A DNA stretch of 64,000 bases from Burkholderia sp052045245 (lineage in GTDB: Bacteria > Pseudomonadota > Gammaproteobacteria > Burkholderiales > Burkholderiaceae). Below are positions 9,766-18,521 of the stretch, piece by piece (the stretch's first letter is position 1; each line of letters starts with the position of its first letter). The notes below the pieces were generated by a model. The model saw only the letters and a program-made list of their open reading frames with translations, was not told the DNA's origin and did not search any database. The stretch lies in the NCBI RefSeq assembly GCF_052045245.1, contig NZ_JBQEON010000006.1, positions 62,001 through 126,000 of the forward strand, read 5' to 3'. The translations under genes and the position numbers were made by a program.

Positions 9766-11094
9766 TCAGTTCAGCGCTTCCATGCGCAGCTTCGTCACCT
9801 TCGACACCACCGTCGCGAGGCTTTCGATCTGCGCGATCGCCGCGTTGACGTGCTTCTCGAGCGTCTCGTGCGTGATCAGGATGATGTCGGTTTCGCCGTT
9901 CGCGTCGTCGACCTGCTCCGATTCCTTCTGCAGCAGCGCGTCGATCGAGATGCCGGTCGCGGCGAGAATGCGCGTGATGTCGGCGAGCACGCCGGTCTGG
10001 TCGGCCACGCGCAGGCGCAGGTAGTAGCCGCTCGTCACTTCCTCGATCGGCAGGATCGGCGTGTTCGACAGGCTGTCCGGCTGGAACGCGAGATGCGGCA
10101 CGCGATGTTCAGGGTCGGCCGTGTGCAGGCGCGTGACGTCGACGAGATCCGCGACGACCGCCGACGCGGTCGGTTCCGCGCCCGCGCCCTTGCCGTAGTA
10201 CAGCGTCGTGCCCACTGCATCGCCGTGCACGACGACGGCGTTCATCGCGCCCTCGACGTTCGCGAGCAGGCGCTTCTCGGGGATCAGCGTCGGATGCACG
10301 CGCAGCTCGATGCCATGTTCGGCGCGGCGCGCGATGCCGAGCAGCTTGATCCGGTAGCCGAGTTCTTCCGCATAGCGGATGTCGGTCGCGTCGAGCTTGC
10401 TGATGCCTTCGACGTAAGCGCGGTCGAACTGCACCGGCACGCCGAACGCGATCGCGCTCATGATGGTCGCCTTGTGCGCGGCGTCGACGCCTTCGATGTC
10501 GAAGGTCGGATCGGCTTCCGCGTAGCCGAGTTCCTGCGCGGCCTTTAGCGCGGTCGCGAAGTCGAGGCCGCGGTCGCGCATTTCCGACAGGATGTAGTTC
10601 GTCGTGCCGTTGATGATGCCCGCGATGTACTGGATGCGGTTCGCGGTCAGGCCTTCGCGCAGCGCCTTGATGATCGGGATGCCACCCGCGACGGCCGCCT
10701 CGAACGCGACCATCACGCCTTGCTCGCGCGCGGCCTCGAAGATCTCGGTGCCATGCACCGCGAGCAGCGCCTTGTTCGCCGTCACGACGTGCTTGCCGTT
10801 CGCGATCGCGCGCAGCACGAGCTCGCGCGCGATGCCCGTGCCGCCGATCATCTCGGCGATGATCGAGATCGACGGATCGTCGACGACCGCGTTGAAATCG
10901 TCGGTGATCTGCACGTTGCCGGCGTGATCGCCGAGCGCGGCCTGCGCCTTGGCCGGGTTGCGCACCGCAATGCGCGCCACCTCGATGCCGCGCCCCGCGC
11001 GTCGCTTGATTTCTTCCTGGTTGCGGTGCAGCACCGTGAAGGTGCCGCTGCCGACGGTGCCGAAGCCCAACAGGCCAACTTTGATCGGTTCCAT
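9766..11094 (-). CDS. hom: Homoserine dehydrogenase
   Basis: 442 residues from the ATG at 11094. It reduces aspartate semialdehyde to homoserine. The Rossmann motif VGLLGFGTVGSGTF is at 6-19, the catalytic region GIINGTTNYILSEM and the LGYAEADPTFDIEGVDAAHK segment follow, and an ACT domain at about 355-430 (LRLRVADQTGVLADITRILA) suggests feedback control by threonine. It is the monofunctional form without aspartokinase. An open frame extends further upstream, but that part lies over alaA and the internal ATG gives the family start MEPIKVGLLGFGTVG. Confidence 0.98.
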   Translation of the reverse strand: MEPIKVGLLGFGTVGSGTFTVLHRNQEEIKRRAGRGIEVARIAVRNPAKAQAALGDHAGNVQITDDFNAVVDDPSISIIAEMIGGTGIARELVLRAIANGKHVVTANKALLAVHGTEIFEAAREQGVMVAFEAAVAGGIPIIKALREGLTANRIQYIAGIINGTTNYILSEMRDRGLDFATALKAAQELGYAEADPTFDIEGVDAAHKATIMSAIAFGVPVQFDRAYVEGISKLDATDIRYAEELGYRIKLLGIARRAEHGIELRVHPTLIPEKRLLANVEGAMNAVVVHGDAVGTTLYYGKGAGAEPTASAVVADLVDVTRLHTADPEHRVPHLAFQPDSLSNTPILPIEEVTSGYYLRLRVADQTGVLADITRILAATGISIDALLQKESEQVDDANGETDIILITHETLEKHVNAAIAQIESLATVVSKVTKLRMEALN

Positions 11095-11141
11095 GCTGCG
11101 TGTGATCGATGAGTAAGAATGAATGAATGCCGGATGATCGC

Positions 11142-12380
11142 TCAGACCGAATGGCGCTTGCGGTAACCGTCGAGGAAGCGTGCGATCCGGTTGATCGAAT
11201 CGGTCAGGTCGTCGAGGTTCGGCAGGAACACCACGCGGAAGTGATCCGGCGCGGCCCAGTTGAAGCCCGTGCCCTGCACGAGCAGCACGCGTTCCTCGAG
11301 CAACAGGTCGAGGATGAACTGCTGGTCGTTCTGGATCGGGTAAAGCTTCGGATCGAGGCGCGGGAACATGTACAGCGCGGCCTGCGGCTTCACGCAGGTC
11401 ACGCCCGGAATCGACGTGAGCATGTCGTAGGCGAGCTCGCGCTGCTTGTACAGGCGCCCGCTCGGCACAATCAGCTCGTTGATGCTCTGGTAGCCGCCGA
11501 GCGCGGTCTGGATCGCGAACTGCCCGGGCACGTTCGCGCACAGGCGCATCGACGACAGGATCCCGAGCCCCTCGAGGTAATCCTTCGCACGCCGGCGGTT
11601 GTCGCCGCCGAGGCCCGACACGGCCATCCAGCCCGCGCGGTAGCCGCACGAGCGATAGCTCTTCGACAGGCTGTTGAACGTAACGGTGATCACGTCCTCC
11701 GACAGCGAACCCAGCGCGGTGTGCTCGAGCCCGTCGTAGACGATCTTGTCGTAGACCTCGTCGGCAAACACGATCAGCCCGTGCTCGCGCGCGATCGCGA
11801 GCAGATCGCGCAGCAATTCGTCGGAATAAAGCGCGCCGGTCGGGTTGTTCGGGTTGATCACGACGATCGCCTTGGTGTTCGGCGTGATCTTGCGGCGGAT
11901 GTCGTCGAGGTCGGGCATCCACGCGTTCTGCTCGTCGCACACGTAATGCACGGGCGTGCCGCCCGACAGGCTCACGGCGGCCGTCCACAGCGGGTAGTCG
12001 GGCGCCGGCAGCAGCACTTCGTCGCCGTCGTTCAGCAGCGCCTGGGTCGCCATCACGATCAGCTCGGACGCGCCGTTGCCGATGTAGATGTCGTCGAGGC
12101 CGACGCCGACGACGCCCTTTTGCTGCGTGTAGTGCATCACGGCCTTGCGCGCCGAGAACACGCCCTTCGAGTCCGAATAGCCGGACGACGCCGGCAGGTT
12201 GCGGATCATGTCCTGGATGATCTCGTCGGGCGCGTCGAAACCGAACGGCGCGAGGTTGCCGATGTTCAGCTTGATGATGCGGTGGCCTTCTTCCTCGAGG
12301 CGCTTCGCGTGCTCGAGCACCGGGCCACGGATGTCGTAGCAGACGTTAAGCAGCTTGTTCGACTTCTGAATCGGTTTCAC
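11142..12380 (-). CDS. alaA: Glutamate-pyruvate aminotransferase AlaA-like
   Basis: 412 residues, class I/II PLP aminotransferase. The opening KSNKLLNVCYDIRGPVLEHA closely follows E. coli AlaA. INPNNPTGALYSDELL, FADEVYDKIVYDG and the PLP-lysine segment FNSLSKSYRSCGYRAGW (Lys near residue 237) are all present. AlaA makes alanine from pyruvate and glutamate. It sits 47 bp before hom and likely leads the amino-acid operon. A role as a valine-pyruvate or homoserine-linked transaminase cannot be excluded from sequence alone. Confidence 0.93.
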   Translation of the reverse strand: MKPIQKSNKLLNVCYDIRGPVLEHAKRLEEEGHRIIKLNIGNLAPFGFDAPDEIIQDMIRNLPASSGYSDSKGVFSARKAVMHYTQQKGVVGVGLDDIYIGNGASELIVMATQALLNDGDEVLLPAPDYPLWTAAVSLSGGTPVHYVCDEQNAWMPDLDDIRRKITPNTKAIVVINPNNPTGALYSDELLRDLLAIAREHGLIVFADEVYDKIVYDGLEHTALGSLSEDVITVTFNSLSKSYRSCGYRAGWMAVSGLGGDNRRRAKDYLEGLGILSSMRLCANVPGQFAIQTALGGYQSINELIVPSGRLYKQRELAYDMLTSIPGVTCVKPQAALYMFPRLDPKLYPIQNDQQFILDLLLEERVLLVQGTGFNWAAPDHFRVVFLPNLDDLTDSINRIARFLDGYRKRHSV

Positions 12381-12529
12381 GACGACACGGTTCCTGAGTT
12401 GGCCTCACGGCCGGGGGACGGAATCAAAACTGGAGAGCGGCCGGTCTGTGCGCGCTGTCTAGACTGGGGAAAAAGCGGGCAGTCGAACGCGGCTTGTGGC
12501 GACGCACGATGCAAGTGGCGCCCGGGGGC

Positions 12530-12562
12530 GGCCAAAAAGTTATAATTTAGCGGATTTTGGCC
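12530..12562 (+). promoter_or_regulatory. Inverted repeat around a perfect -10 box
   Basis: In the 316-bp gap between alaA and the Mth938-like gene there is TATAAT at 12541-12546, flanked by a perfect 8-bp inverted repeat GGCCAAAA (12530-12537) / TTTTGGCC (12555-12562). No good -35 is seen for the plus strand; on the minus strand TTGCGA, 18 bp, TAAATT could serve alaA. The dyad could be an operator or simply chance. Nothing else recognisable lies between 12381 and 12696. Confidence 0.5.
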
Positions 12563-12696
12563 GACTTTCGCAATGCACCATAGCCGCTCCGGGCCCGCGC
12601 CGTCAGGCGTCCCGCGCGCGCCGGGCGCGAAACCGGCCGCCCGGGCCCGTGCGGCCCTTGCCAGACACTCCCCCTACGGAACCGCGGAATACCGAT

Positions 12697-13071
12697 TTGA
12701 AACTGCACCAGGACGCGAGCGGCGCGCTCAACACCGTCACCGGCTACGGCCCCGATTATGTCGACGTCAACCTCCAACGCCACGAAGGGAGCGTCATCGT
12801 ACTGCCCGGCGCACCGGTACGGGACTGGCCCGTGTCGTCGTTCGACGCGCTCGCGCCCGAGCATTTCGCGATGCTGCTCGACCCGGCGCCCGAACTCGTG
12901 ATTTTCGGCAGCGGTGCGCGGCTGCGCTTCCCGCACCCGCGGCTCGTGGCCGCACTCACGGCCAAGCGGATCGGCGTCGAGACGATGGATTTCCAGGCTG
13001 CGTGCCGCACCTACAACATCCTGATGGCCGAGGGCCGCAAAGTCGCCGCCGCGCTCTTAATTGAACGTTAA
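12697..13071 (+). CDS. Mth938-like domain protein (DUF498)
   Basis: 124 residues if translation begins at TTG 12697 (reading KLHQDASGALNTVTGYGPDY after the initiator). Upstream in-frame sequence is Arg/Pro-rich and not family-like, and no ATG lies at the proper place. Family features are the YVDVN strand, the VIVLPGAPVRDWP segment and LVIFGSGARLRFPHPRLVAAL. The fold is known from NDUFAF3 and Mth938; the bacterial function is unknown. The next gene, arnT, is 123 bp downstream, and the last codons overlap a PmrA-like box. Confidence 0.8.
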   Translation: MKLHQDASGALNTVTGYGPDYVDVNLQRHEGSVIVLPGAPVRDWPVSSFDALAPEHFAMLLDPAPELVIFGSGARLRFPHPRLVAALTAKRIGVETMDFQAACRTYNILMAEGRKVAAALLIER

Positions 13072-13072
13072 T
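13056..13072 (+). promoter_or_regulatory. PmrA/BasR-like box upstream of arnT
   Basis: CTTAAT, TGAAC, GTTAAT (13056-13072) matches the PmrA consensus YTTAAK-N5-YTTAAK at all positions but one. Eleven bases later TAAAAC (13084-13089) could be the -10 element, the spacing expected when an OmpR-type regulator replaces the -35. It overlaps the stop codon of the preceding gene and is about 120 bp before arnT. The arn genes are a classical PmrA target in enteric bacteria; here the match is inference. Confidence 0.5.
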
Positions 13073-13194
13073 CCCCGATACGGTAAAACTCGGGCCAGCG
13101 CACCGGGTCGATCCCCGGATCGATGACCGGCAAGCCGCCTGCCCCCGGCACGACCTGCCGGCGGCGCTCACAACAACCAACAGGCTGAAAATCC

Positions 13195-14871
13195 ATGAAC
13201 GATACGCCGTCGAGGCTACCGCTCAATCGCATCACGCTCGTCCTCCTGCTCGTCGCGCTCGCGATCGTCTGGTTCGCGCCGCTCGGGCTGCGCCACCTGA
13301 TCCCGAGCGACGAAGGCCGCTATGCGGAGATGGCACGGGAAATGTTCGTCACCGGCGACTGGATCACGCCGCGCTACAACGGCTACAAGTACTTCGAGAA
13401 GCCACCGCTGCAGACCTGGCTGAACGCGCTGACGTTCGCGTGGTTCGGCATCGGCGAATGGCAGGCGCGCCTCTACACGGGCCTCGCCAGCTTCGCCGGC
13501 GTGCTGCTGGTCGGCTTCACCGGCGCGCGCCTGTTCAACCCGCTGTCCGGCTTCCTCGCGGCCGTCGTGCTCGCGTGCTCGCCGTACTGGAACCTGATGG
13601 GCCACTTCAACGCGCTCGACATGGGGCTCGCGTTCTGGATGGCGCTGTCGCTGTGCGCGCTGTTGCTCGCGCAGCGGCCCGGGCTGCGCGCGGGCGCGGT
13701 GCGCGGCTGGATGTGGACATGCTGGGCCGCGATGGCGTTCGCCGTGCTGTCCAAGGGCCTCGTCGGCCTGATCCTGCCCGGTGCCGTGCTGGTGCTCTAT
13801 ACGCTGATCGCCCGCGACTGGGCGCTGTGGAAGCGCCTGTACCTGGTAAGCGGCCTCGTGATCTTCTTCGCGATCGTCACGCCGTGGTTCGTGCTCGTCC
13901 AGCAACGCAATCCCGAGTTCTTCAACTTCTTCTTCATCGTCCAGCAGTTCCGCCGCTACCTGACCCCGGACCAGAACCGCCCGGGCCCGGTCTACTACTT
14001 CGTGCCGGTGCTGCTGGTCGGCTTCCTGCCGTGGCTGTCGGTCGCGTGGCAGAGCATCCGCCATGCGCTGCGCATGCCGCGTCAGCCGAACGGCTTCTCG
14101 CCGATGCTCGTGCTGCTGATCTGGAGCGCGTTCATCTTCCTGTTCTTCAGCGCATCGCATTCGAAGCTGATCTCGTACGTGCTGCCGGTCGCGCCGGCGC
14201 TCGCGCTGATGATCGGCGCATACCTGCCGCTGCTGAGCGCCGACCGGTTCCGCCGTCACCTGCTCGGCTACCTCGTGTTCATGGTCGTCGCGGCCTTCGG
14301 GCTCATCTCGCTCGCGTACCTGGGCGACGCACGCACGCCGAACGCGCTGTACCGCGCGTTCCAGATGTGGCTGTACGCAGGCCTCGCGGTGGCGGTCGCG
14401 CTGACGCTCGCGGCCGCATGGCTGAACCGCCGCGTGGGCGTCGCGGCCGCGATCACCGTGTTCGGCGCCGCCTGGCTCGCGTTCGGCACGATCGGCGGCA
14501 CCGGTCACGACGAATTCGGCCGCTACAGCTCGGGCGCCCTGCTCGCGCCCGCCGTGCGCGCCGAACTGGCGAAGCTGCCGCCCGACACGCCGTTCTACTC
14601 GATCGAGATGCTCGATCACACGTTCCCGTTCTATATGGGCCACACGACGATCATGGTCCAGCGCCAGGACGAGCTCGCGTTCGGCATCTCGGTCGAGCCG
14701 GACAAGTGGATTCCGACCGTCGACCAATGGATCGTGCGCTGGAACCAGGAAACCCATGCGCTCGCGATCATGCCGCCCGGCCAGTACGACACGCTGGTCA
14801 AGCAAGGCGTGCCGATGCGCGTGATCGCGCGCGACAACCGCCGCGTGATCGTCGAGAAACCGCAATCGTAA
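13195..14871 (+). CDS. arnT: Lipid A 4-amino-4-deoxy-L-arabinosyltransferase ArnT
   Basis: 558 residues, close to E. coli ArnT (550). It is an inner-membrane GT-C enzyme that moves L-Ara4N from undecaprenyl phosphate to lipid A on the periplasmic side. After the first membrane helix comes LIPSDEGRYAEMAREMF with the catalytic-type Asp-Glu, then ITPRYNGYKYFEKPPLQTWL (residues 59-78), typical for ArnT/PMT enzymes. About a dozen hydrophobic helices follow, and the last 110 residues form a soluble periplasmic domain. First gene of the arn group; the modification lowers binding of polymyxin and other cationic peptides. Confidence 0.96.
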   Translation: MNDTPSRLPLNRITLVLLLVALAIVWFAPLGLRHLIPSDEGRYAEMAREMFVTGDWITPRYNGYKYFEKPPLQTWLNALTFAWFGIGEWQARLYTGLASFAGVLLVGFTGARLFNPLSGFLAAVVLACSPYWNLMGHFNALDMGLAFWMALSLCALLLAQRPGLRAGAVRGWMWTCWAAMAFAVLSKGLVGLILPGAVLVLYTLIARDWALWKRLYLVSGLVIFFAIVTPWFVLVQQRNPEFFNFFFIVQQFRRYLTPDQNRPGPVYYFVPVLLVGFLPWLSVAWQSIRHALRMPRQPNGFSPMLVLLIWSAFIFLFFSASHSKLISYVLPVAPALALMIGAYLPLLSADRFRRHLLGYLVFMVVAAFGLISLAYLGDARTPNALYRAFQMWLYAGLAVAVALTLAAAWLNRRVGVAAAITVFGAAWLAFGTIGGTGHDEFGRYSSGALLAPAVRAELAKLPPDTPFYSIEMLDHTFPFYMGHTTIMVQRQDELAFGISVEPDKWIPTVDQWIVRWNQETHALAIMPPGQYDTLVKQGVPMRVIARDNRRVIVEKPQS

Positions 14872-14884
14872 CGACGCCCGCCGC

Positions 14885-15256
14885 ATGAATCCCGTTTCAT
14901 TCGTCTGCATCATCACCGGCGTGATGCTCAACGCCGGTGCGCAACTTCTGCTGAAAGCCGGCGTCAACGCCGTTGGACACTTCGAATTCAGCCGTGCGAA
15001 CATCATTCCGGTCGGCCTGAAGATCGCGACCCAGCTGCCGATCATCGGCGGCCTCGGCTGCTACGTGCTGAGCGTCGTCGTATGGATTCTCGGGCTGTCG
15101 CGCGTCGACGTGTCGATCGCGTACCCGATGCTGTCGCTCGGCTACGTGGTCAACGCGTTCGCCGCCTGGTATCTGTTCGGCGAAGTGCTGTCGGTCCAGC
15201 GGCTCATCGGCATCGGCATCATCCTGGTCGGCGTGTTCGTGATCGCGCGCAGTTGA
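14885..15256 (+). CDS. SMR/EamA-type small membrane protein, ArnE/ArnF-like flippase subunit
   Basis: 123 residues with four hydrophobic helices (about 2-20, 40-60, 65-85, 95-120), beginning MNPVSFVCIITGVMLNAGAQ and carrying the SMR signature QLLLKAG and ISRV-like RVDVSIAYPMLSLGYV. In E. coli, ArnE and ArnF form a heterodimer that flips undecaprenyl-phosphate-L-Ara4N across the inner membrane. Only one such gene is seen here, 14 bp after arnT, so it may act as a homodimer or with a partner elsewhere. A 140-bp gap with two weak hairpins separates it from arnB. Confidence 0.85.
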   Translation: MNPVSFVCIITGVMLNAGAQLLLKAGVNAVGHFEFSRANIIPVGLKIATQLPIIGGLGCYVLSVVVWILGLSRVDVSIAYPMLSLGYVVNAFAAWYLFGEVLSVQRLIGIGIILVGVFVIARS

Positions 15257-15396
15257 GCGTGCGTGGCGGGCCCGGCATGCATTAAGTGCCCGCCTACAAA
15301 AAATCACGGTACGAATCCGCCAACCGGTGTTTAATGCCGGTTTCGGGCCGGACCGCCCGACCCTTTTATTACACGCCATTACAGGCCAACGCGTTC

Positions 15397-16548
15397 ATGA
15401 GCCAGACTACTGCTCCGTTTCTGCCGTTCACCCGCCCCGAGATCGATGAGGAAACCATCCAGGGCGTCGTCGACGTGCTGCGCTCGGGCTGGATCACCAC
15501 CGGCCCGCAGAGCCAGAAGTTCGAAGCCGCGCTGTCCGAGTATTGCGGCGGCCGCCCGGTCCGGGTGTTCAATTCCGGCACCTGCACGCTCGAGATCGGC
15601 CTGCGCATCGCGGGCGTCGGCCCCGGCGACGAAGTGATCACGACGCCGGCGTCGTGGGTGTCGACCAGCAACGTGATCATCGAGACCGGCGCGACGCCCG
15701 TGTTCGCCGACATCGATCCCGTCACGCGCAACATCGACCTCGACAAGCTCGAGCAGGCGATCACGCCGCGCACGAAGGCGATCATCCCGGTCTACCTGTC
15801 AGGCCTGCCGGTCGACATGGACCGCCTGTACGCGATCGCCCGCGCGCACAACCTGCGCGTGATCGAGGACGCCGCGCAGGCGCTCGGCTCGTCGTGGAAA
15901 GGCAAGCGCATCGGCGCGTTCGGCGACATCGTGTCGTTCAGTTTCCACGCGAACAAGAACCTGACGACGATCGAGGGCGGCGCGCTCGTGCTGAACGACG
16001 AGGACGAAGCGACCCTCGCGCAGAAGTACCGGCTGCAGGGCATCACGCGCACCGGCTTCGACGGGATGGACTGCGACGTGCTCGGCGGGAAGTACAACCT
16101 GACCGACGTCGCCGCGCGCGTCGGCCTCGGCCAGCTGCCGCACCTCGAGCGCTTCACCGCGCAGCGCCGTGCGCTCGCGCGCGCGTATTTCGCCGCGCTC
16201 GACGGCGGCCCGGCCGTGAAGCTCGGGCTCGGCCTGCCCGTCGCCGACTTCGAGAACAGCAACTGGCACATGTTCCAGGTCACGCTGCCGCTCGACCGGC
16301 TGTCGATCTCGCGCGCCGATTTCATGGCGCAGATGAAGGCGCGCGGCATCGGCACCGGCGTCCACTACCCGGCCATCCATCTCTTCACGCTGTATCGTGC
16401 ACGCGGCTTCAAGGAGGGCATGTTCCCCCACGCCGAACGGTACGGCGCATCGACCGTCACGCTGCCGCTCTTCACGCAGATGACGGAAGACGACGTGCGT
16501 CGCGTAGCCGACGCCCTCAACCAGATTTGCGAACAATACGGAAAATAA
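15397..16548 (+). CDS. arnB: UDP-4-amino-4-deoxy-L-arabinose-oxoglutarate aminotransferase ArnB
   Basis: 383 residues from the ATG at 15397 (MSQTTAPFLPFTRPEIDEET). A DegT/DnrJ/EryC1 PLP aminotransferase that adds the amino group to UDP-4-keto-pentose. Seen are FNSGTCTLEIGLRIAG, the PVYLSGLPVDMDRLYAIAR segment, VIEDAAQALGSSWKG and the PLP-lysine segment VSFSFHANKNLTTIEGGA (Lys near residue 188). It opens the run arnB-arnC-arnA-arnD, each gene starting within 12 bp of the one before. An in-frame extension to 15286 lacks family residues. Confidence 0.97.
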   Translation: MSQTTAPFLPFTRPEIDEETIQGVVDVLRSGWITTGPQSQKFEAALSEYCGGRPVRVFNSGTCTLEIGLRIAGVGPGDEVITTPASWVSTSNVIIETGATPVFADIDPVTRNIDLDKLEQAITPRTKAIIPVYLSGLPVDMDRLYAIARAHNLRVIEDAAQALGSSWKGKRIGAFGDIVSFSFHANKNLTTIEGGALVLNDEDEATLAQKYRLQGITRTGFDGMDCDVLGGKYNLTDVAARVGLGQLPHLERFTAQRRALARAYFAALDGGPAVKLGLGLPVADFENSNWHMFQVTLPLDRLSISRADFMAQMKARGIGTGVHYPAIHLFTLYRARGFKEGMFPHAERYGASTVTLPLFTQMTEDDVRRVADALNQICEQYGK

Positions 16549-16554
16549 GCGTAC

Positions 16555-17577
16555 ATGAATCACCTTGAAGCACGCGCCGGGCATCCGGGCGCCGCGAACC
16601 CGGAGGTATCGGTCATCATCCCCGTGTACAACGAGGAAGACGGCCTGGCTGCGCTGTTCGCGCGGCTATACCCGGCACTCGACGCACTCGGCACGTCGTA
16701 CGAAGTGATCCTGATCAACGACGGCAGCCGCGACCGCTCGGCCGCGATGCTGGCAGACCAGTTCCACGTGCGCCCGGACACGACGCGCGTCGTGCTGCTC
16801 AACGGCAACTACGGCCAGCACATGGCGATTCTCGCCGGCTTCGCGCAGTCGCGCGGCGAAATCGTCGTCACGCTCGACGCCGACCTGCAGAACCCGCCCG
16901 AGGAAATCGGCAAGCTGATCACGAAGATGCGCGAGGGCTACGACTACGTCGGCTCGATCCGCCAGCAGCGCCAGGACAGCCTGTGGCGGCGCAAGGCATC
17001 GCAGGTGATGAACCGGCTGCGCGAGCGCATCACGCGGATCAAGATGACCGACCAGGGCTGCATGCTGCGCGCGTACAGCCGCCGCATCATCGACACGATC
17101 AACGTGTGCGGCGAAGTCAACACGTTCATCCCCGCGCTGGCCTACACGTTCGCGCAGAAACCGACCGAAATCGAGGTCGCGCACGAGGAGCGCTTCGCGG
17201 GCGAGTCGAAGTACTCGCTGTACAGCCTGATCCGGCTGAACTTCGACCTCGTGACGGGCTTCTCGGTCGTGCCGCTGCAGTGGCTGTCGTTCATCGGCGT
17301 GATCCTGTCGCTCGGCTCCGCCGCGCTGTTCGTGCTGCTGCTGGTACGCCGCTTCATCGTCGGCGCGGAAGTGCAAGGCGTGTTCACGCTGTTCGCGATC
17401 ACGTTCTTCCTGCTCGGCGTGATCATCTTCGCGCTCGGCCTGCTCGGCGAATACGTCGGCCGCATCTACCAGCAGGTGCGTGCACGGCCGCGCTACCTGA
17501 TCCAGGCCGTGCTCGAACAGCACGAAGGCGTGCCGGCGGTGCCGGGCGGCGCCAACCGCACGGGGGCCGCGCAATGA
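16555..17577 (+). CDS. arnC: Undecaprenyl-phosphate 4-deoxy-4-formamido-L-arabinose transferase ArnC
   Basis: 340 residues. A family 2 glycosyltransferase (GT-A domain residues 18-230) with VSVIIPVYNEEDGLAALFAR, INDGSRDRS and TLDADLQNPPEEI, followed by two C-terminal membrane helices (about 235-300) and a short cytoplasmic tail. It loads formamido-arabinose from UDP onto undecaprenyl phosphate. Its stop codon overlaps the start of the formyltransferase gene (ATGA at 17574-17577), so the two are translationally coupled. Confidence 0.96.
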   Translation: MNHLEARAGHPGAANPEVSVIIPVYNEEDGLAALFARLYPALDALGTSYEVILINDGSRDRSAAMLADQFHVRPDTTRVVLLNGNYGQHMAILAGFAQSRGEIVVTLDADLQNPPEEIGKLITKMREGYDYVGSIRQQRQDSLWRRKASQVMNRLRERITRIKMTDQGCMLRAYSRRIIDTINVCGEVNTFIPALAYTFAQKPTEIEVAHEERFAGESKYSLYSLIRLNFDLVTGFSVVPLQWLSFIGVILSLGSAALFVLLLVRRFIVGAEVQGVFTLFAITFFLLGVIIFALGLLGEYVGRIYQQVRARPRYLIQAVLEQHEGVPAVPGGANRTGAAQ

Positions 17578-18521
17578 AACCGCGCGCCGTCGTCTTCGCG
17601 TATCACAACGTCGGCGTGCGCTGCCTGCAGGTGCTGCTCGCGCGCGGCGTCGACGTCGCGCTCGTCGTCACGCACGAGGACAACCCGAACGAGAACATCT
17701 GGTTCGGCAGCGTCGCGTCCGTCGCCGCCGAGCACGGAATCCCGGTCGTCACGCCGGCCGACCCCGCCGATCCGGCGCTGCGCCGCGCGGTGTCCGACGC
17801 GCAGCCGGACTTCATCTTCTCGTTCTACTACCGCCACATGCTGCCGGTGGACCTGCTCGCGATCGCGCCGCGCGGCGCGTTCAACATGCACGGCTCGCTG
17901 CTGCCGAAATACCGGGGTCGGGTACCGACCAACTGGGCGGTGCTGAACGGCGAGACGGAAACCGGCGCGACGCTGCACGAGATGGCCGCGAAGCCGGACG
18001 CCGGCGCAATCATCGGCCAGACCGCGGTGCCGATCCTGCCGGACGATACGGCCACGCAGGTGTTCGACAAGGTCACGGTCGCCGCCGAACAGACCCTCTG
18101 GCGCGTGCTGCCCGCGCTGCTCGCGGGCGATGCGCCGCATCTGCCGAACGATCTCGCGAGCGGCAGCTACTATGGCGGCCGCAAGCCGGAAGACGGCCGC
18201 ATCGACTGGTCGAAGCCGGCCGCGCAGGTCTACAACCTGGTGCGCGCGGTCGCCCCTCCGTATCCGGGTGCGTTCACCGACGCCGGCGGCGCGCGTTTCG
18301 TGATCGCCCGCGCGCGCCTCGCGGCGCCCGGCAGCGCCGCCGCCACGGCCGCGGCGGATTTGCCGCCCGGCCTGCACGTAAGCGATAATGCGCTATTCGG
18401 CGTCTGCGGCGACAGCCGCGCCCTATCCATTCTCGAGCTGTGGCAGCAGCGCGACGGCAGCGAAACCGTCGTGACGCCCGCGGAATTCGCGCAGTTCATT
18501 CATTCTTCCCGTCATTCATGA
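17574..18521 (+). CDS. arnA: UDP-Ara4N formyltransferase (ArnA N-terminal domain as separate protein)
   Basis: 315 residues, equivalent to the N-terminal half of E. coli ArnA. Formyltetrahydrofolate-type fold: KPRAVVFAYHNVGVRCLQVL, FIFSFYYRHMLPVDLL, the catalytic Asn-His region FNMHGSLLPKYRGRVPTNWA (residues 102-121, N103-His105) and an Asp in MAAKPDAGAIIGQ. A C-terminal domain (about 205-300) follows. It formylates UDP-Ara4N so that ArnC can use it. Start ATG overlaps the arnC stop and its own stop overlaps the next start, both as ATGA. Confidence 0.94.
   Translation: MKPRAVVFAYHNVGVRCLQVLLARGVDVALVVTHEDNPNENIWFGSVASVAAEHGIPVVTPADPADPALRRAVSDAQPDFIFSFYYRHMLPVDLLAIAPRGAFNMHGSLLPKYRGRVPTNWAVLNGETETGATLHEMAAKPDAGAIIGQTAVPILPDDTATQVFDKVTVAAEQTLWRVLPALLAGDAPHLPNDLASGSYYGGRKPEDGRIDWSKPAAQVYNLVRAVAPPYPGAFTDAGGARFVIARARLAAPGSAAATAAADLPPGLHVSDNALFGVCGDSRALSILELWQQRDGSETVVTPAEFAQFIHSSRHS

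Noticed and set aside
15543..16568. Arg-rich frame overlapping arnB
   Set aside because: Repetitive Arg/Pro translation of the +1 frame; no start context, no family.
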